In this document: one piece after another, positions 17,299-26,072 of the stretch | How positions within the stretch are numbered: position 1 is the stretch's first letter | How the letters are laid out: each line of letters begins with the position of its first letter | Assembly: GCF_000564855.1 (NCBI RefSeq) | Contig: NZ_AYXG01000004.1 | Span: 124,001 to 188,000 of the forward strand | Direction: 5' to 3' | DNA: 64,000 nt | Source: Actinokineospora spheciospongiae | GTDB lineage: Bacteria > Actinomycetota > Actinomycetes > Mycobacteriales > Pseudonocardiaceae | Program-made: the position numbers and the translations under genes | The notes under the pieces: generated by a model | What the model saw: the letters and a program-made list of their open reading frames with translations, nothing else | Databases searched by the model: none | What the model was told of the DNA's origin: nothing

Positions 17299-17729
17299 CG
17301 TATCGCCCCGATTATCGTCCGGCCAGCGTGAAACGCGCCGAAATGCTCAACACCGACCCACGTTTCCGCTGGTCAGCAGGTCGCAGTTCTGTTGGGTGCC
17401 CCCGGGAGGGCACCACCCTGCGCGAGATCGTTGTGCGGAGGGCCGGACCTCGGGCGGGAGTACCAAAGGAAGGGAACGGGATTGACCTGGTGATTCGTAC
17501 CGACGGCTTAGTTGTGGAGGCGCGCTTCGCGCTGGCGAGGCCGGATGTGTCAGGAGGTGGCGGAGGGCAGGTGCTGACCCGCTCGGCAGGACCAGTCGTT
17601 ACGGACAGGCCTTGGTTCCGCGTGCCGTGAACGTCCGCTTCTGTCGACGAGCGGATGTTGCCGACCTATCCGGTTTGATTGGCCTGGTCGAACTCGGTCA
17701 CCGTCGGCCGTCTGGAATGCTGCCACACC
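17299..17729. other. intergenic region before the nuclease gene
   Basis: About 430 bases. A 100-codon frame starting with GTG at 17328 is present but has no ribosome-binding site and no recognisable motif. The promoter of the following Mrr-like gene should lie in the right part; base composition here is lower in GC than to the left. Confidence 0.4.
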
Positions 17730-18899
17730 GTGGAGCTTGACGATCTACTGAACGCCATGGATCGAGCCGCTGCCAACCTGGCCAAGCTCGAGGACGTCTG
17801 GCGACGCGCCGGGGCGTTCATACCGACCGGGCCAGCGCGGGGTTCCCACCCCGAGTACGACGATCTGCGACGCGCGTGGTCGGACCTTCTGTCTGGCCTA
17901 CCACGGATCGACGGCTGGACGATCATGAACGATTTGCCGGATATCGACGAGATCGGGCAGATGTTCATCGACTACTTCGAGATCAGCGAGCCACCGATCG
18001 GGGCGTTCGAAGCAGGCGAGCAGCCAGCCAAGGACTTGGCCGAGTACCGGTACCGGCTCAACCGCGCTCGACGCCGAGCCGCCCGTGAACGGCTCGCCCA
18101 ACTGACCACGGTCATCGACGCCTCGTTGCCACGCCTGCTCGTCGACGCGGCACGCGACTCGCAAGCACGGCTCGAAGGTCCGGAGGTGGACCAGATCACG
18201 ACGGCAGTCGACGAGATTGAGCGGCTGCTCGGCGACACCGCCCAACGTCGCGGCCGATGGAGCGACCTCCACCGCCACCTGCACTTCGGGCAAGGACACG
18301 ACTGGCACGACATCGCCGAGTTCGACTGGCCCAGCGTTCGCCCGGACATCGAGGCCAGCACACTCGCAGACTCCGATCCACTCCCAGTCCCCGATATCGA
18401 CCTAGGCCAAGCCGCTGCGGGTCACCTCACCGGCACAGCCACCACCGCCCTGCCGTGGGACCGTCTTGACGACGACGGTTTCGAACGCCTGCTCTACGAC
18501 CTACTCCGAAGCTTCCCCGAACACGACAATGTGCAATGGCTCATGCAAACCCGAGCCCCTGACCGCGGTCGGGACCTCTCCCTGGACCGCGTCCTGCGCG
18601 ACAGCACCGGCAGCGCACGCCACGAGCGGGTCATCGTCCAAGCCAAGCACTGGCGCAAGAAGTCCGTCGGTCCAGCGGACGTGTCCAATACGCTTACCGT
18701 TGCCAGACTGTGGGAACCACCCGTCATCCGAGGTCTCATCATCGCCACGACCGGCCGCTTCACCGCAGACGCCGTGGACTGGGCAGAAAAACACAACAAC
18801 ACAGGCGCGGCACCGCTCATCGAACTCTGGCCCGACAGCAGGCTGGAAAGCCTGCTCGCCCAGAAGCCTCATCTCACAGCGAGCCACGGCCTTCGATAA
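17730..18899 (+). CDS. Mrr-like restriction endonuclease domain protein
   Basis: This is a protein of about 389 residues. The start is uncertain: GTG 17730 is chosen, but an in-frame TTG at 17679 or GTG at 17697 is possible. The N-terminal 230 residues are helical without a known motif. The C-terminal 150 residues match the Mrr/PD-(D/E)xK nuclease pattern: LDDDGFERLLYDLLRSF, then DRGRDLSLDR (catalytic Asp) and VIVQAKHWRK (QxK), followed by the usual helix and IIATTGRFTADAVDWAEK. Mrr nucleases cut modified or foreign DNA. It is the first of several defence-type genes in this region and is followed by a tiny membrane-protein gene. Confidence 0.75.
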   Translation: MELDDLLNAMDRAAANLAKLEDVWRRAGAFIPTGPARGSHPEYDDLRRAWSDLLSGLPRIDGWTIMNDLPDIDEIGQMFIDYFEISEPPIGAFEAGEQPAKDLAEYRYRLNRARRRAARERLAQLTTVIDASLPRLLVDAARDSQARLEGPEVDQITTAVDEIERLLGDTAQRRGRWSDLHRHLHFGQGHDWHDIAEFDWPSVRPDIEASTLADSDPLPVPDIDLGQAAAGHLTGTATTALPWDRLDDDGFERLLYDLLRSFPEHDNVQWLMQTRAPDRGRDLSLDRVLRDSTGSARHERVIVQAKHWRKKSVGPADVSNTLTVARLWEPPVIRGLIIATTGRFTADAVDWAEKHNNTGAAPLIELWPDSRLESLLAQKPHLTASHGLR

Positions 18900-18920
18900 A
18901 GTGATCCATCACCGTTGGGC

Positions 18921-19091
18921 ATGAGCAAAAACAAGAAGCAGCGCACCCTGGCTGGCAAGATTCGCTCGGCCCTGACCTCGACCATCTCCGTTGCCCAGGC
19001 CACCACCAGCCTGATCTGGGCAGTCCGCCGACTGGCCTCCGAGGTGGCGCTCACCGCGTCCGTGGCGGCAGTGCTGGTCACGCTGATCTAG
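18921..19091 (+). CDS. small membrane protein, 56 residues
   Basis: A short gene 21 bases after the nuclease, starting ATG AGC AAA AAC AAG AAG CAG. The N-terminus is strongly basic (MSKNKKQRTLAGKIRSALTS), followed by a Ser/Thr/Ala-rich helix and a C-terminal hydrophobic segment (LTASVAAVLVTLI), so one membrane helix with the basic end inside is likely. A terminator hairpin follows the stop by 6 bases, which supports this being the true end of the transcript. It could be a partner or guard of the nuclease; function unknown. Confidence 0.5.
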   Translation: MSKNKKQRTLAGKIRSALTSTISVAQATTSLIWAVRRLASEVALTASVAAVLVTLI

Positions 19092-19097
19092 CTCTGA

Positions 19098-19127
19098 GCG
19101 CCGGTCCCGGCATACCGAGACCGGCGC
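19098..19127 (+). terminator. hairpin terminator
   Basis: GCGCCGGTCCCGG and CCGAGACCGGCGC form a 13-bp stem with one mismatch around CATA, immediately after the 56-residue gene. It may also serve the converging gene on the - strand. Confidence 0.65.
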
Positions 19128-19195
19128 CCTGCCCTGCAGCGCTGGACGAGAAACCGCCGTTGTGGGTGTTCGTGAACTGCGGACAGGCCGGACGA

Positions 19196-20398
19196 TCACC
19201 AATCCATGTTCATGGCCTGGTCCAGCCGGTAGCTCATCGCCTCCAGGTAGGCGTCGAAGGTGCCAGCGTTCGCTGCGACTTCGGCACGCGACCTGGCGTC
19301 GAAGGCGTAGTCCATGCCGTGCTCGATCCACATGATGGCGTTGCGGTAAGCGCCTGCGGCGATCCAAGCGTCGAAGTCATCGAGGACCGCGCAGATCCGG
19401 TTGTAGTCCTCGACGACGGCGGGCACGAGGCCGAAGTGCGGGGTCTTGCTGATCTTGCTGAGCGTCGCGGGGATGACACCGACCCCTGGAACGTGGAAGT
19501 GCACGGTCGCGCCGCGCTTGTCGAACCCGCCGTGGCCGTAGGTGTTGCGGTAGGTCTCGGCGAGGTCCCGCAACGCCTCATACTTTTTCTGGGCGACCAG
19601 GTCGGCGTCCAAGTCGAAAAGACGCTTGAACTTGTCACCCCAGTTCAGACCGATGAAGCCGGTGACGGTCTCCTCTTCGGGGTCGAAGTCGGCGAACGCC
19701 AGGCACCCGACAAGGGTGTGCTCAAGCAGGCTGAAGTACGCCATGATCATGGCGAACGTGTTCCACCAGCCCTCCGCGTCAGCATTCGCCTGGCGGCGCC
19801 ACTCCGCGAGAGCGCCGCGAAGGATGTTGGAGGCGTCATCCGCGTCCCTCTGCACCTCCACACGCCCGTCGCCCCGGAAGGCGATCTCCGCGCCGTCGCG
19901 GAAGTAGAGATAGGCCTCACGCAACCGGTGATACTGGTTGCCAACCACGACGTCCCCCGCATTGACCTGCTCCTTGCCGATCGGCTCCAGCAGCTCCTTC
20001 TCAACCACCTTCTGGCCCTTGACCGTGGCCTGCAGGATGCGCTGAAACAGCTTCTCCGCCTCGACCTCGTCGGCGACGCTGTCGCGGTCGACGTAGACGC
20101 GAAGCCCGAACTTCTCCGACGCGATCGAGCAAGTCGTCTCCTCGACTTGAAAGACGAACTCCCAATCCATCTTCTCCGCACGGCCCAGGTCGTGACACCC
20201 GAGGAAGAGGTAGATCAGCTTGACCACGGGGCTCAAGGGCAGCGATTCGCGGTCGACAAAGAAGCGCCACGCGGTCGTAGCGCTGGACCGGGCGAACCCG
20301 GGCGCGCTGGTCTCGACAGGACCGAACCCGCGCATGACGAGGTTCAGCCTCGCCCGCACCTCATCTCGCATCTCGCTGGCACCGTCACCTTCAGACAT
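19196..20398 (-). CDS. hypothetical protein with HEPN-type Rx4H motif
   Basis: This is a 400-residue protein; ATG with AGGAG 8 bases upstream. No family name is recognised with certainty. The C-terminal half is all-helical and contains ETYRNTYGHGGFDKRG, in which R284 and H289 form the Rx4-6H motif of HEPN ribonucleases. An upstream helix (WWNTFAMIMAYFSLLEHTLV) resembles the first helix of such domains. The N-terminal half (LIYLFLGCHDLGRAEKMDWE) is mixed. HEPN proteins act in toxin-antitoxin, abortive-infection and other immune systems, usually by cutting RNA. The neighbours (Mrr-like nuclease, type I restriction system) fit a defence role. Confidence 0.6.
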   Translation of the reverse strand: MSEGDGASEMRDEVRARLNLVMRGFGPVETSAPGFARSSATTAWRFFVDRESLPLSPVVKLIYLFLGCHDLGRAEKMDWEFVFQVEETTCSIASEKFGLRVYVDRDSVADEVEAEKLFQRILQATVKGQKVVEKELLEPIGKEQVNAGDVVVGNQYHRLREAYLYFRDGAEIAFRGDGRVEVQRDADDASNILRGALAEWRRQANADAEGWWNTFAMIMAYFSLLEHTLVGCLAFADFDPEEETVTGFIGLNWGDKFKRLFDLDADLVAQKKYEALRDLAETYRNTYGHGGFDKRGATVHFHVPGVGVIPATLSKISKTPHFGLVPAVVEDYNRICAVLDDFDAWIAAGAYRNAIMWIEHGMDYAFDARSRAEVAANAGTFDAYLEAMSYRLDQAMNMDW

Positions 20399-20411
20399 CA
20401 GCCGCTCCTGT

Positions 20412-20785
20412 TCATGTCGACTCTTTCTCGATCACTCCGGCGAGGCTCGGCGTTACCCACTTCACCCATCCAGTTGACGACGCGACGCTTCCGGTGTTCT
20501 CGGTGTAGGCGATGGCGGTGCCGGGGTCGTCCAAGGCGCGGGCGATGCTCACCCGGTAGAGGTCGACGCCGGTGGGCCCGAACGTGATGCCCCGGTGGTT
20601 GGTGTCACCGACCTGGCTGGCGGCGTCCGCGGCCTCGCCGATGAGGGTGCTTGCGGTGTCGCGGTCGCCGCCGACGGCGGCTGTGTAGGCGGCGGTGGAC
20701 AGCAGCGACCCGTACACCTCACCGTGCCCGTGCAGCGCGAGGACATCCCCATGACCTTAGCCACGCCGATCGAGTCCGTCGGGTA
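20412..20785 (-). pseudogene. remnant of a helix-turn-helix regulator (C-terminal repeat region)
   Basis: Translation on the - strand gives a fragment (LLSTAAYTAAVGGDRDTAST, then GDTNHRGITFGPTGVDLYRV and SIARALDD) that resembles the C-terminal tetratricopeptide-like part of actinomycete XRE-type regulators. The DNA-binding domain is missing. The frame is also broken: the upstream DSIGVAKVMGMSS and the downstream ALHGHGEVYGSLL are in different frames around 20745-20755. The sequence after ALDDPGTAIAY diverges into an unrelated tail. It is a decayed gene, probably not functional. Confidence 0.6.
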
Positions 20786-20787
20786 GG

Positions 20788-21293
20788 TCAGGCGACGCGC
20801 ACGCCGTGCTCGCACAGGGCGGTGACGCCTTGACGGGCCGCGTCCACCGCCACGGCGAGCCGGTCGGCCAGCAGCGGTTTGACCTTCTCCCGCGCCTGCT
20901 CGATCGTGTGGAACCCGGCGGAGAGGACCTCGCCGTCGGAGAAGGTCAATCCGGTCAGGTCGGCCTCGTCCAGGACACCGCCGTCGAAGACGAACACCAC
21001 CCCTCGGGCCTGCTGTCCTGCGGGCGCACGTAGTCGACCACCAGCAGCCCACCCGACGACCGGTGCAGCCCCAACTCCTCGACCAGTTCCCGCGACGCCG
21101 TCGCCCACGGCGACTCATCCGCCTCCACCGCACCACCCGGGATCTCCCAGTTCGGCTTGTACGACGGCTCGACCAGCAACACCCGGTCATCCCGATCACG
21201 CAACAGCACCCCGGCGGCCATCCGCTTGCGGGCCAGCCCGGCAACGTAGTCCTGGACCGGGAGAACTCCGGCCGGTCGCGGCGACACAGTCAT
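20788..21293 (-). pseudogene. NUDIX hydrolase gene with a single-base frameshift
   Basis: The ATG at 21293 opens a frame with a canonical Nudix box, GAVEADE followed by REL and VEELGL (G-x5-E-x7-REL-x-EE-x-G). After YVRPQDSRPEG the frame is lost, and the rest of the domain (VVFVFDGGVLDEADLTGLTF ... GVTALCEHGVRVA) continues in the next frame. One missing base in a G-rich run near 21000 explains this. The 506-base span is one short of a multiple of three. Nudix enzymes hydrolyse nucleoside diphosphate derivatives. Either the gene is inactivated or this is a sequencing error in a homopolymer. Confidence 0.75.
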
Positions 21294-21392
21294 CCGCAGC
21301 ACCCTAATCACCCGTCCCCGGGCCGACTCATCGGGTTCGACCACGGTGGACCGGCCCTCGGTGACTCTCGCTGCGAGGACGGCCCTCAACAC

Positions 21393-22019
21393 CTAACCGC
21401 TTGACCCGAGGACCGCGATCAGCGTGCCTGCCAACAGAGCCGGTCCGGCTGGCGCCTTCCGGTCGTGTTTCACCGATCCCAGCCGGAACACCAGAAGGAG
21501 TATCACCCATCCGAGGGTCATGCTCGCCAGCAGCACCGACCAGCTTTTCCATGCCGAGGTCATCCCGAGCAACCCGCCCAGCTTGACGTCTCCGCTTCCG
21601 AGTCCGCCGGTGCACAGTGCGACACCGAGGTACGTCACGGTCACCACCGCGCACCCGACGGCGGCTCGTCCGAGCCCGGTGCATTCGCCGCGTGCCACTG
21701 CTGCGGCGACCACACAGGTCCCCACACCCAGGTAACCAGCAGCCAAGAGCGGATTCGGGAGCCGCATCTCGACCATGTCGATGACAGCCAGCGGGATCGC
21801 GACCACCACCAGGCAACTCAGCATGACAAGGTCCTCGATCGGTGACCCTTGCTGGCCGAACGCGCCGAACAGGACCGAGGTCGCCAGCGCGCCGGTCCGC
21901 GTCGAGTACAGCCCGATGTCGTCGCTGCTCGTCGCGAGCATGCGGGTGCCGAGGTTGCCGACGGCCCCGGTCACGGCGCCCAGCACGCCCCAGATCAGTG
22001 GGTGAGTCCAGTGGTCCAT
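21393..22019 (-). CDS. A24 family prepilin peptidase (TadV/CpaA-like)
   Basis: This is a 208-residue multi-span membrane protein. The ATG at 22019 (MDHWTHPLIWG) is chosen because the extra upstream sequence is not hydrophobic and looks non-coding. The two Asp-containing loops of the aspartic A24 family are visible: VIDMVEMRLPN near residue 85-95 and GLGSGDVKLGG near 145-155. Such enzymes remove the leader of type IV prepilins and Flp pilins, cutting on the cytoplasmic face. It is not in an operon with the Tad genes about 18 kb away, though it could serve them. Confidence 0.8.
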   Translation of the reverse strand: MDHWTHPLIWGVLGAVTGAVGNLGTRMLATSSDDIGLYSTRTGALATSVLFGAFGQQGSPIEDLVMLSCLVVVAIPLAVIDMVEMRLPNPLLAAGYLGVGTCVVAAAVARGECTGLGRAAVGCAVVTVTYLGVALCTGGLGSGDVKLGGLLGMTSAWKSWSVLLASMTLGWVILLLVFRLGSVKHDRKAPAGPALLAGTLIAVLGSSG

Positions 22020-22249
22020 GCTCTTACCACTAACTCGGACGCGACCAACTGGTCGTGTTACGAGGTTGTGCACGGCTTGGTGATCGTGAGGACCGCCTCT
22101 TATCCCGACCACCTCGTCAGGTGCCGGCGGCAGGTCAGGGGCTGGGGACCGCGCCGAGGTAGATCGTGCCGTCGTTGGCGCTCCCATGTGCTCTATGACC
22201 TCAATTTCTTCAACTACCTGTCACTCGCAGGTGACAGATACCGTCCGGT

Positions 22250-22975
22250 TCAGTCAGACCATTCCTCTGCCGCGAGGGGCGCGTCGTTCAGCTCATCGCG
22301 ACGGGAGCGCCAGTCTGGTAGGTAGTAATCCATCAACTCGATGAAACGAGGGCCGTGGCCCCGCTCGTGGAAGTGCACCAACTCGTGGACGACGATGTAC
22401 TCCAGGCATCGCGGGTTCTTCTTCGCCAGCTCGGGGTTGAGCCAGATGGCGCCTGAGTGAGGAACGAACGTCCCCCACTTGGTCTTCATTCGTCGGACAA
22501 CAACCTTGGCTGCCTCGATACCGATCGCAGGCTGCCATTTGTCGAGGAGCGCGGGCAGAGCTGCTTTCAGCTGACGCCGGTACCAGCGGTCGAGCGTTGC
22601 ACGCCGGGCATCTGCATCAGCACCGGGTGGGGTAACAACCCAGAGGGTTCGCCCCTTGGTCTCAACGCTGTGGTGACCACTTCGACGTGAGACATCCAAG
22701 AGGTAGCGCTGACCCCATACGTAGTGGGTCTCGCCCGACTCCATCTCCCGCTTCGTCTGCCGATCCGCGTTCTGCAGTTGCTCCCGCTGACGCTTGATCC
22801 AGGGCAGGCGCTGCACGATCGCCAGCCGAATGGTGTCCTCGTCGGTGCGCTCCGGCGCAGCGACGCGCACGCGGCCCATCGGCGGGTAAACCGAGATGTG
22901 CAGGTTCTTGATGTCCTTGTAAATGACATCGACGCCGAGACCCGCCACCGTCAAATAGGCGTTAGCGGTACTCAT
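22250..22975 (-). CDS. YgjP-like M48-type metallopeptidase
   Basis: This is a 241-residue protein of the YgjP/DUF45 metallopeptidase-like family. The zinc motif VHELVHFHERGHGPRF (HExxH near residue 196, with a further His) lies in the C-terminal third, followed by the typical PDWRSRRDELN end. The N-terminus is beta-rich (LHISVYPPMGRVRVAAPERT). Its start lies 14 bases inside the end of hsdR, so it is translated from the same mRNA. Family members often sit directly after type I restriction operons, as here. Their role there is unknown. Confidence 0.85.
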   Translation of the reverse strand: MSTANAYLTVAGLGVDVIYKDIKNLHISVYPPMGRVRVAAPERTDEDTIRLAIVQRLPWIKRQREQLQNADRQTKREMESGETHYVWGQRYLLDVSRRSGHHSVETKGRTLWVVTPPGADADARRATLDRWYRRQLKAALPALLDKWQPAIGIEAAKVVVRRMKTKWGTFVPHSGAIWLNPELAKKNPRCLEYIVVHELVHFHERGHGPRFIELMDYYLPDWRSRRDELNDAPLAAEEWSD

Positions 22976-25900
22976 CGTGCACCTTCAAGAGAGCGATGAG
23001 CCGCTTTAGATCGTCAGGATCGCATCCTTTCGGCAGTGCCTTGATCAGCGCCCGCGCCAGCGCGCGCTCCTTCATCGGGTTCCCGGCCCAACCATGCTCC
23101 TTGGAGCTCTGGATGACGTCGTGAAGGTACTCAGGGTCTACGGCTGAACCCTGTGGCCAGCCGAAGTCGACCAGCGCTCGACGAGCTGGCGTTCTAGCCC
23201 AAGCCGGGTAGGCAGCCGTCGACTCGCCCGTGCCCACCTGCTGGGCCAGATCGATGAGCTGATTGAGGAAATCAGCGTACTCGATCGCCGCTTGGTTGCG
23301 CTGCTCGACTAGTGCGTCCAGTAGCGCGGACATGCGGTCGTAGTACTTCGGGTTGAGGACGCGCTCGTCAACGATGGTCCTGCGTACGTTGTTGACGATG
23401 GTCTCCGCGACGGCTTGTGGGTTCTCCCTGATGCGCGGAGGCAGAGCTCCGAGCGCCCCGATGCCCTGCTCGACGATGAGGTGCACGAGACCTTGATCGA
23501 AGGCGGCTACCTGCTCTGCAGGATCGGCCTGGATATAGGTGTCGAGCAGCGCGCGCATCCCTGCCTCGAACTGCTTCATGTCGACGTTCTCACGCGCGCC
23601 GACTTCGACCTCGTTGCGAACCGCTACGTAGTGCTTGACCTCAATTGCTATGGATGCGGCGTCAGCCTCGCTGTACCCGGCAGCATCCATGTCGTTGGCC
23701 AGCACGGCGTACGCACGCACCAGGGCAGCTACCGACTTGTACAGCTCGACCCGCTTCGGCTCGTTAGCCTTGATCTGATCGGCATCGCCGGGGATGGTCG
23801 AGACGAAGTAGTGCTGGTACTCGACGATGCCCTTGGGAGGAGCGACCGGCTCGCAGAGTGCCCGGATGCGTTCCAGCGCCTCATCGAGATCCATGCGGTC
23901 CTGCTCGACACGGTCCTTCAAGAGGCCTTCGATGTCTTCCTCGGCGTAACCGTCCAGCGCCTCGCCGGTGTACGCGGTGATGGCCTTATCGATAGACTTG
24001 AACAGGTCCCGGTAGTCAATGACGTAACCGTAGGTCTTGTCATCGCCATCCAAGCGGTTGACACGGCAGATGGCCTGAAAAAGACCGTGGTTTCGCATGG
24101 TTTTGTCGATATACAGGTAGGTGGCACTCGGGGCGTCGAAGCCGGTTAGCAGCTTGTCGACGACGATGAGCAGGCGCATCTGGCCGGGTTCCTCAATGAA
24201 CCGCCTCTTGACCTCGGCCTCGAACTCCTCGATCCGTTTCACGGCCTTATCGGCAGGCTGGTTGAAGTAGTCGGCGAGCATCTGCCGGTAGATGTCGTAC
24301 TTGCGCAACTCCTCGTTATCGCCTTCGCCAGCGTCCTCCTTTGAGACGGCTGTGGCGTTTGGCATGTAGCTCGTGACGATGGCGACCTTGCCCTTGAACC
24401 CCGCTTGCACGAACAACTCATAGAACTTGCACGCCTGGTAGACGCTGTCACCGACCAGCATGGCGTTGCCGCGGCCCGAGATGAGACGCGGCTCGCGCTC
24501 GAAGTCCATCAGGATGTCCTGCACGATCATCTCGGCGCGCGACTTGGCCGAGACGACCTTTTGCATGGTGCCCCACCTCTCCTTGAGACGGGCCTTGCTG
24601 AGGTCGGTGAGTCCCTTGGTCTTGAGGTCGAACCACTTGTCGATCTGCGCGGCGCCCTTGAGCTCCTGGTCGATGTTACGCGCCTCGTAGCGCAGGTCGA
24701 GAACCACGCCGTCACGCACCGCTTCGTCATACTTGTACTCATGAATGAAGCTTCCGAAGGTCCTGGTACTGGTCTTCTTGTCGGCCTTGAGCAGCGGCGT
24801 GCCGGTGAATCCAATGAACATCGCCTCCGGCAGCAGCTCCTTCATGGCACGGTGTATTTTGCCGCTCTGGGTGCGATGTGCCTCGTCGACGAAGACAAAG
24901 AGATTGCCCTTGGCCCGGAAGCCTGCGGGGATCCTTGCGTGGAGCTCGCGAATGAACTCGTCGCCGACCTCGTCACGATCCTTATCGTCGTCCGAGCCGC
25001 GGAACTTGTGAACCAGCGAACACATGAGCCACGGACGACTCTGGTTGAGCAGTGTGACCATCTCGGCGCCCGAGCCTGTGCGGGTGATTCGCTCGTTGAC
25101 GCCGCCAAAGACCTTCTCGATCTGCTCGTCAAGTTCGGTGCGGTCGGTGATGATCAGGACCCGGGGGTCGGTCTGGTTCTCTTGGATCCACTTGGCGAGC
25201 CACACCATGGTGAGGCTCTTACCGGAGCCCTGAGTGTGCCAGATGATGCCGCCCTCACGAGAGCGGATGCGCTTCTGAGCGGCCTTGACGCCGAAGAACT
25301 GGTTATGACGGGCGGTCTTCTTGACGCCCGAGTCGAAGACGATGAAATCGTGAATGAGCTCGAGGAAGCGATCCTTGCCAGCCATCTGCGTCAGGGTTCG
25401 ATCAAGCGGGTTGGCGATGTCTGCCCCGACCGGACTACAGTCCGGCTCTCTCCACGTGAGCCAGTACTTCTGCGGTGTCTCGATCACACCGTAGCGCAGA
25501 CCCTCGACGTCGTTGCCAGCGAAGAGCAGTTGCACCGTGGTGAAGAAGGACCGCACGAAATGCTGCTTCTGGTTGCCGATGTTCTGTCGGATGCCCTCAC
25601 TAACGCTCACGTAGGAGCGCTTCAGCTCGATGACGCCTAGGGCGATGCCGTTGACGTAGAGCACCAGGTCGGGGCGCTTGGTGTGTTCACCTTTAATGGT
25701 GACTTCCTCGGCCACGACGAAGTGATTCGCCGTCGGGTTGTCCCAGTCGATCAGCCGAACCGTCTCGTAGGTTTCGCCCACGTCACGCTTGACCTTCACG
25801 CCGTAGCGGAGCAGGCTATATACCTTGCGGTTGACGTCATAGAGCGACTGACCTGCGGCCAACGATACGGTAGTCAGTAGCTGCTGAACAGCGCGACCGA

Positions 25901-26072
25901 CGATCTCGTCGTCGTAGCCGCGAGCGAGCAGGTTCTGACGCAGCAGCGTCTCGTCGACGTTGGAGTTGTCGTAGTCCTCGCGGTTGCCACCGTAATCGTA
26001 CTCCAATTGGTCGACGAACAGATTGACGATGCGGTTCTGCGTCTCGCGCTCTCGTTGGCCGACGTCACTCAT
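22962..26072 (-). CDS. hsdR: type I restriction enzyme, R subunit
   Basis: This is a 1036-residue motor and nuclease subunit. An N-terminal PD-(D/E)xK nuclease (RPDLVLYVNGIALGVIELKR, key ELK near residue 148) is followed by a superfamily 2 helicase with Walker A GSGKS near 281 and DEAH near 396. A second RecA-like domain has the LLIVVDKLLTGFDAP region. A long helical C-terminus contacts the methylase. It cuts DNA lacking the host methylation after ATP-driven translocation. The gene overlaps hsdS by 4 bases and the metallopeptidase gene by 14. All motifs seem intact, so the system is probably active. Confidence 0.95.
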   Translation of the reverse strand: MSDVGQRERETQNRIVNLFVDQLEYDYGGNREDYDNSNVDETLLRQNLLARGYDDEIVGRAVQQLLTTVSLAAGQSLYDVNRKVYSLLRYGVKVKRDVGETYETVRLIDWDNPTANHFVVAEEVTIKGEHTKRPDLVLYVNGIALGVIELKRSYVSVSEGIRQNIGNQKQHFVRSFFTTVQLLFAGNDVEGLRYGVIETPQKYWLTWREPDCSPVGADIANPLDRTLTQMAGKDRFLELIHDFIVFDSGVKKTARHNQFFGVKAAQKRIRSREGGIIWHTQGSGKSLTMVWLAKWIQENQTDPRVLIITDRTELDEQIEKVFGGVNERITRTGSGAEMVTLLNQSRPWLMCSLVHKFRGSDDDKDRDEVGDEFIRELHARIPAGFRAKGNLFVFVDEAHRTQSGKIHRAMKELLPEAMFIGFTGTPLLKADKKTSTRTFGSFIHEYKYDEAVRDGVVLDLRYEARNIDQELKGAAQIDKWFDLKTKGLTDLSKARLKERWGTMQKVVSAKSRAEMIVQDILMDFEREPRLISGRGNAMLVGDSVYQACKFYELFVQAGFKGKVAIVTSYMPNATAVSKEDAGEGDNEELRKYDIYRQMLADYFNQPADKAVKRIEEFEAEVKRRFIEEPGQMRLLIVVDKLLTGFDAPSATYLYIDKTMRNHGLFQAICRVNRLDGDDKTYGYVIDYRDLFKSIDKAITAYTGEALDGYAEEDIEGLLKDRVEQDRMDLDEALERIRALCEPVAPPKGIVEYQHYFVSTIPGDADQIKANEPKRVELYKSVAALVRAYAVLANDMDAAGYSEADAASIAIEVKHYVAVRNEVEVGARENVDMKQFEAGMRALLDTYIQADPAEQVAAFDQGLVHLIVEQGIGALGALPPRIRENPQAVAETIVNNVRRTIVDERVLNPKYYDRMSALLDALVEQRNQAAIEYADFLNQLIDLAQQVGTGESTAAYPAWARTPARRALVDFGWPQGSAVDPEYLHDVIQSSKEHGWAGNPMKERALARALIKALPKGCDPDDLKRLIALLKVHDEYR

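Noticed and set aside
17328-17630. 100-codon frame starting with GTG
   Set aside because: No ribosome-binding site, no recognisable motif, and it lies just after a terminator.
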